Shown one piece after another: positions 59,912-64,000 of a stretch of 64,000 nt of DNA. The position numbers were made by a program, and so were the translations under genes. The stretch comes from JACDHG01 sp963815295 (GTDB lineage Bacteria > Actinomycetota > Actinomycetes > Propionibacteriales > Nocardioidaceae). The stretch covers positions 186,001 through 250,000 of the forward strand of contig CAWFFZ010000003.1 of assembly GCA_963815295.1 (NCBI GenBank), in the 5' to 3' direction. Position 1 is the first letter of the stretch. Each line of letters starts with the position of its first letter. The notes below the pieces were generated by a model, which was given only the letters and a program-made list of their open reading frames with translations, was not told where the DNA came from and ran no database searches.

Positions 59912-61753
59912 ATGTGCGGAATTGTGGGGTACGTCGGCGCCAAGTCCGCTCTCGACGTGGTCATCGAAGGCCTACGTCGACTCGAGTACCGCGGCTACGA
60001 CTCCGCGGGCGTAGCCCTCGTCACGCCGGGAGGTCTTTACAGCGAGAAGCGGGCAGGCAAGCTCGCCAACCTCGACAAGGCGCTGGCTGAGGGCGGTCCG
60101 CCAGGGTCCACGACGGGCATCGGCCACACGCGGTGGGCCACCCATGGGGCCCCCAACGACCGCAACGCCCATCCCCACCTCGGAAAGGGCCGCCAGGTTG
60201 CCGTCGTACACAACGGGATCATCGAAAACTTCGCCGCACTACGCTCCGACCTCGAGGGGGCCGGCCACGAGCTCCTCTCCGACACGGACACCGAGGTCGC
60301 GGCGCACCTGCTGGAGATCGAGGTTGCCGGCGGGGCAGATCTCACGACTGCGATGCGCACCGTGTGCCAGCGGCTCCACGGGGCGTTCACGTTGGTCGCG
60401 ACGTCTGGTGCCGATCCCGACCGAGTCGTCGCAGCCCGCCGCAACTCTCCGCTCGTTGTCGGGCTCGGCGAGGGGGAGAACTTCGTCGCCTCCGACGTCT
60501 CCGCGTTCATCGACCACACGCGAGAGGCGTTGGAGCTCGGCCAGGACCAGGTCGTGACCATCACCAGCGACACTGTCGAGATCACCGACTTCGACGGCAA
60601 CCCGGCCGACGGCAAGGCGTTCCACGTCGACTGGGACATCGTCGCCGCGGAGAAGGGCGGCTACGACTATTTCATGCTGAAGGAGATCGCGGATCAGCCT
60701 CAAGCGGTCGCCGACACCATGCTTGGTCGCTTTGTCGGAGGGCGGCTCGAGCTCGACGAGATGCGGTTGTCCGACGACGAGATCCGGGGGATCGACAAGA
60801 TCATCATCATCGCCTGCGGCACCGCGTTCCACGCCGGACTGGTGGCCAAGTATGCGATCGAACACTGGACGCGGATCCCTTGCGAGGTGGAGCTCTCGTC
60901 GGAGTTCCGCTACCGCGACCCGATCATCGACCGCGACACGATGGTCATCGCGATCAGCCAGAGCGGCGAGACCATGGACACCTTGATGGCCGTGCGGCAC
61001 GCCCGCGAGCAGCGAGCGAGGGTGCTGGCCATCTCCAACACCAACGGCTCGACGATCCCGCGCGAGTCCGACGCGGTGGTTTACACCCACGCCGGCCCCG
61101 AGGTCGCCGTCGCTTCGACGAAGGCGTTCCTCACCCAGATCGTCGCTTGCCACCTCATCGCGTTGTATCTCGCGCAAGTGCGGGGCACGAAGTTTGGTGA
61201 CGAGATCGGCGGGATCCTGGAGCAGCTCGAGCGCGTTCCCGAGGCGATCCGCGAAGTCCTCAACACGGTCGAGCCCGTCCGACAGCTTGCGCGCGAGCTC
61301 GGCGACACCAAGTCTGTGCTGTTCGTCGGGCGCCATGTCGGCTACCCGATCGCGCTCGAAGGTGCGCTCAAGCTCAAGGAGCTGGCGTACATGCACGCCG
61401 AGGGTTTCGCCGCCGGTGAGCTCAAGCACGGTCCGATCGCGTTGATCGAAGAGGGAGTGCCGGTGTTCGTGGTTGTGCCGCCGCGGTCACGCAAGGTGCT
61501 CCACGACAAGATGGTGAGCACCATCCAGGAGGTCAGGGCTCGAGGTGCCCGCACCATTGTGCTGGCGGAGCGCGGCGACACCACCGCGGCGTCGTACGCC
61601 GACGAGCTGATCGAGCTACCGAACCTGCCGACTCTGCTGCAGCCGTTGGTCGCCACGGTGCCGCTGCAAGTGTTCGCGTGCGAGATGGCGACCGTGCGGG
61701 GGCATGACGTCGACCAGCCGCGCAACCTCGCCAAGTCGGTCACCGTCGAATGA
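59912..61753 (+). CDS. glmS: Glutamine-fructose-6-phosphate aminotransferase (isomerizing)
   Basis: 613 residues. Makes glucosamine-6-phosphate, the entry to cell-wall amino sugars. Class II glutaminase domain with N-terminal nucleophile Cys2 (MCGIVGYVG), GIGHTRWATHG and VVHNGIIENF, then two SIS isomerase domains (ACGTAFHAG, AISQSGETMDTL, FVGRHVGYPIALEGALKLKELAYMHAEGFAAGELKHGP) and the usual ending DQPRNLAKSVTVE. No glmS ribozyme is apparent in the 86-base upstream region. Its stop overlaps the acpS start by 4 bases. Confidence 0.97.
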   Translation: MCGIVGYVGAKSALDVVIEGLRRLEYRGYDSAGVALVTPGGLYSEKRAGKLANLDKALAEGGPPGSTTGIGHTRWATHGAPNDRNAHPHLGKGRQVAVVHNGIIENFAALRSDLEGAGHELLSDTDTEVAAHLLEIEVAGGADLTTAMRTVCQRLHGAFTLVATSGADPDRVVAARRNSPLVVGLGEGENFVASDVSAFIDHTREALELGQDQVVTITSDTVEITDFDGNPADGKAFHVDWDIVAAEKGGYDYFMLKEIADQPQAVADTMLGRFVGGRLELDEMRLSDDEIRGIDKIIIIACGTAFHAGLVAKYAIEHWTRIPCEVELSSEFRYRDPIIDRDTMVIAISQSGETMDTLMAVRHAREQRARVLAISNTNGSTIPRESDAVVYTHAGPEVAVASTKAFLTQIVACHLIALYLAQVRGTKFGDEIGGILEQLERVPEAIREVLNTVEPVRQLARELGDTKSVLFVGRHVGYPIALEGALKLKELAYMHAEGFAAGELKHGPIALIEEGVPVFVVVPPRSRKVLHDKMVSTIQEVRARGARTIVLAERGDTTAASYADELIELPNLPTLLQPLVATVPLQVFACEMATVRGHDVDQPRNLAKSVTVE

Positions 61754-62100
61754 TCGTCGGAGTGGGCATCGACGTCGTCGACGTCGACAGATTCGCTCAG
61801 ACGCTCGACCGCACACCCGCGCTGCGCGGCCGGCTCTTCACCGAGCAGGAGCAGACCTTGGCGGTGGCGTCGTTGGCCGCCCGGTTTGCCGCCAAGGAGG
61901 CGCTCGCCAAGGCCCTGGGAGCGCCGGCGGGGATGCACTGGGTCGACGCCGAGGTGCGCACCGACGAATCCGGCCGCCCGTCCTTGCTGATGACCGGCTC
62001 AGTGGCGTCTCGGGCAGCTGAGGTCGGAGTGGCAAGCGTCCACGTCTCGATGTCGCACGACGCCGGGATCGCGTCCGCCGTGGTGGTCTTGGAGGACTGA
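61750..62100 (+). CDS. acpS: Holo-[acyl-carrier-protein] synthase
   Basis: 116 residues. Transfers the 4'-phosphopantetheine arm of CoA to acyl carrier protein. Mg-binding Asp in VGIDVVDVDRF (residue 8) and Glu in ARFAAKEALAKALG (about 50), with VHVSMSHDAGIASAVVVLE at the end. Translationally coupled on both sides: 4-base overlap with glmS and 1-base overlap with nnr (TGATG). Uses the CoA whose synthesis coaA begins just upstream. Confidence 0.95.
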   Translation: MIVGVGIDVVDVDRFAQTLDRTPALRGRLFTEQEQTLAVASLAARFAAKEALAKALGAPAGMHWVDAEVRTDESGRPSLLMTGSVASRAAEVGVASVHVSMSHDAGIASAVVVLED

Positions 62101-63513
62101 TGCGGCAAGCCCACAGTGTCGAACAGGTCCGCGCCGCCGAGGCGGCTCTTCAGGCGACCGTGGCAGCCGGTGCGCTGATGCAGCGGGCCGCGACCGGGCT
62201 GGCCCGCGTCTGCGCCGACTACATGGGGCGCGTCTACGGCGCGCGCGTGCTGCTTCTGGTCGGCTCGGGCGACAACGGCGGCGACGCGTTGTATGCCGGC
62301 GCGATGCTGGCCCACCGGGGCGCCCAGGTCGATGCGCTGCTGCTCGGGTCCAACGCCCATCAGGGCGGGCTTACTGCGTTACGTCGAGCAGGCGGTCGGC
62401 GTTGTTGGGGCGGTCGGCGACCCCGACTTGGTGCTCGACGGGATCGTGGGTCTTGGCGGCTCGGCTGGCCTCCGCGATGAAGCAGCGGCCGTGGTCGCCG
62501 AGCTGGCGGAGCTGGGTGCGCCGGTGGTGTCCGTCGACGTACCGAGCGGCATCGAGGTCGACACCGGCCGGGTCGATGGGCCGCACGTCCAGGCAGCAGT
62601 GACGGTGACGTTCGGGACGCCCAAGGTCGGGCTCCTTGTCGGCGCAGGGGCTCGGGCTGCGGGAGTGGTGGAGCTGATCGACATCGGGCTGGGGCCGTTC
62701 CTTGACGAGCCGGTGGTCGAGGCGCTGCAGGCCGACGACGTACGTCGGCTGCTGCCGACGCCGTCCCCTGAGGCTCACAAGTACACCCGTGGCGTGCTCG
62801 GGGTGGCTGCCGGCTCGGAGCAGTACACCGGTGCCGGAGTGCTCGTCGTCTCGGCCGCCCTGGCGACGGGCCTGGCCGGGATGGTGCGCTACGAGGGCGC
62901 TAGCGCCGACCTGATCAGAGCGGCCCATCCCGAGGTCGTGATCGGCCCCGGCCAGGTACAGGCCTGGGTGGTCGGCTCGGGGCTTGGCCGCGGGCTCGCG
63001 TCGCAGGTCGCCTCGGTGCTCGCCGAGCGGCTGCCAACCGTCGTCGACGCCGATGCCCTGCGCCACCTGTCGAAACTGCGTCATCCCTCCAAGGCGGCGA
63101 CGCCGAAGATCCTGACGCCCCATGCCGGCGAGCTCGCCGACATGCTCGAGGTGCCGCGCGCCGAGGTCGAGGACACGATGCTCGCGTCTGCGCAGACGGC
63201 GGCCACGAGGTGGGAGTGCGTCGTACTTCTCAAGGGAGATCGCTCGGTGATCGCCTCGCCAGATGGGCGAGTGCGCGTCAACACGACAGGGCTGCCGTGG
63301 TTGGCGACCGCTGGCTCAGGCGACGTGCTGACCGGGGTCTGCGGCACGCTCCTCGCCGCGGGGCTCGACTGTTTCGACGCCGCCTCAGTAGGTGCCTGGC
63401 TGCACGGCGCGGCCGCGACCATGGCCTCAGGCGGCGGCGCGATCCGGGCGACCGACGTCGTCCGCGCCCTCCCGGTCGTGGTCCGTCAGACCGTCAACGA
63501 CACCGTGGCCTGA
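62100..63513 (+). CDS. nnr: Bifunctional NAD(P)HX epimerase/dehydratase (one frameshift)
   Basis: About 470 residues when corrected. Repairs hydrated NAD(P)H. N-terminal YjeF_N epimerase: LLVGSGDNGGDALYAGAML. After AGGR near 62398 an extra C shifts the frame, and the second frame continues with VVGAVGDPDLVLDGIVGLGG, SVDVPSGIEVDTG and the ADP-dependent dehydratase domain (GVLGVAAGSEQYTGAGVL, ILTPHAGELADML, LPWLATAGSGDVLTGVCG). Length 3n+1 agrees with one inserted base. All key residues are otherwise intact, so a sequencing error is likely. Confidence 0.88.
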
Positions 63514-63638
63514 CTGAGTCGGCGTCGAGCGCCGCCGCTGGGCGGCCGCCGGGGGACGGGGGACACGGTCAAAATGGAACCGAACGCTGGCCCGAGCGCG
63601 TCGCATCACCGAGAGCATCCCCGACGCAAGGACCTGTC

Positions 63639-64000
63639 ATGAACTCGAACCCCACCGTCAGTGTGCGCAGCCTGCTGGCAGCTCTGGTCGTCTTGATCGC
63701 ACTGACAATGGCGTACGCCGTGGGGGTCCGGTCGGACGGCGGCGAGTCGGCCGCAGCGAGCACCCGCCCCGTCGCGGCCGAGGCCGACCGCCCTGCAGCA
63801 GAGCCCAGCATCGTCATGACCGGGCGGGGCGAGGTCACAGCCGTCCCCGACCAACTCGCGTTCGACGTCGCCGTGACAGTCACGCGGTCCGACGTCTCGA
63901 GCGCCCTCAAGCGTGCCAACACCGTGACGCGCGACGTCATCCGAGCCCTACAGGACCAAGGCATCGCCAGACGCGACCTGGAGACCACCGGGCTGTCGAT
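63639..64000 (+). CDS. SIMPL-domain (DUF541) protein, 3' partial
   Basis: The first 120 residues are present; the gene runs off the window. N-terminal membrane helix or signal (RSLLAALVVLIALTMAYAVGV), Ala/Glu-rich linker, then the SIMPL domain start: SIVMTGRGEVTAVPDQLAFDVAVTVTRSDVSSAL, RDVIRALQDQGIARRDLETTGLSM. SIMPL/BP26-like proteins are periplasmic or surface oligomers of poorly defined function. A possible promoter lies in 63555-63600, but no clear elements were found. ATG 63639; a weak AAGGA sits nine bases before it. Confidence 0.85.
   Translation, partial: MNSNPTVSVRSLLAALVVLIALTMAYAVGVRSDGGESAAASTRPVAAEADRPAAEPSIVMTGRGEVTAVPDQLAFDVAVTVTRSDVSSALKRANTVTRDVIRALQDQGIARRDLETTGLS

Noticed and set aside
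1..64000. tRNA, rRNA or known riboswitch genes
   Set aside because: Intergenic spaces were read for cloverleaf-like or conserved rRNA/riboswitch sequence and none was recognised; a covariance-model scan could still find short ones.

Overview
The window is high-GC actinobacterial DNA. The ribosomal proteins (S11 beginning MPPKG, L17 with a long acidic tail, L13 and S9) and the paired-GNAT acetyltransferases suggest a Nocardioidaceae-like organism (Nocardioides/Aeromicrobium type). This is inferred from family resemblance, not from a search. The backbone is the end of the spc operon plus the alpha operon (map, infA, rpmJ, rpsM, rpsK, rpsD, rpoA, rplQ, truA), followed by rplM-rpsI-glmM and coaA-glmS-acpS-nnr. 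This normally tight housekeeping order is split by several accessory blocks.

Region 1 (0.9-17.0 kb) lies between map and infA. It is a catabolic cluster of 12 genes: MHS-type importer, class III aminotransferase, semialdehyde-type dehydrogenase, MerB-like protein, FCD-type GntR regulator, two maleate isomerase/Asp-Glu racemase-like proteins, FAD/Fe-S D-2-hydroxyacid oxidase, class I aminotransferase, M24 hydrolase of the creatinase/ectoine-hydrolase kind, D-2-hydroxyacid dehydrogenase, amidase and DUF3830. Four promoter regions in it carry the same operator-like palindrome, GATTGTNNACAAT, so the block looks like one substrate-inducible regulon controlled by its own GntR protein. The likely job is import and stepwise breakdown of a small nitrogen-containing (perhaps cyclic or amide) compound through amino, aldehyde and 2-hydroxy acids. 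The parts resemble ectoine/hydroxyectoine use but do not match it fully. This is the best candidate for an undescribed system.

Region 2 (17.2-21.3 kb) is the alpha operon, with structured leaders and an (A/T)TDEA-repeat tail on L17. Region 3 (21.3-28.8 kb) holds an MFS transporter, a ferredoxin-reductase-like flavoprotein, folE with a divergent Cys-rich HTH regulator, a universal stress protein and a TctABC tricarboxylate transporter. Region 4 (29-44.7 kb) has truA, an SOS-box-controlled DUF222/HNH gene, an RsmC-like methyltransferase, an ECF sigma factor with a membrane partner, a UbiA-family enzyme, secreted proteins, a disulfide oxidoreductase, a PhoD phosphatase, an ABC-F protein, a GH43 protein and citrate synthase. 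Region 5 (45-64 kb) has rplM-rpsI-glmM, a TetR/DUF4386 pair, a two-gene ABC exporter, three double-GNAT proteins, a two-component system and the coaA-glmS-acpS-nnr group, and ends inside a SIMPL-domain gene.

Several genes carry single-base frame breaks (D-2-hydroxyacid dehydrogenase, amidase with about 13, rpoA, DUF222/HNH, GH43, nnr). Because rpoA is essential, at least some are probably sequencing errors; the concentration at 14.7-16.3 kb is unusual. Several families of hairpin repeats and multi-copy palindromic operators sit between genes. No rRNA, tRNA, CRISPR array, transposase or integrase was seen.
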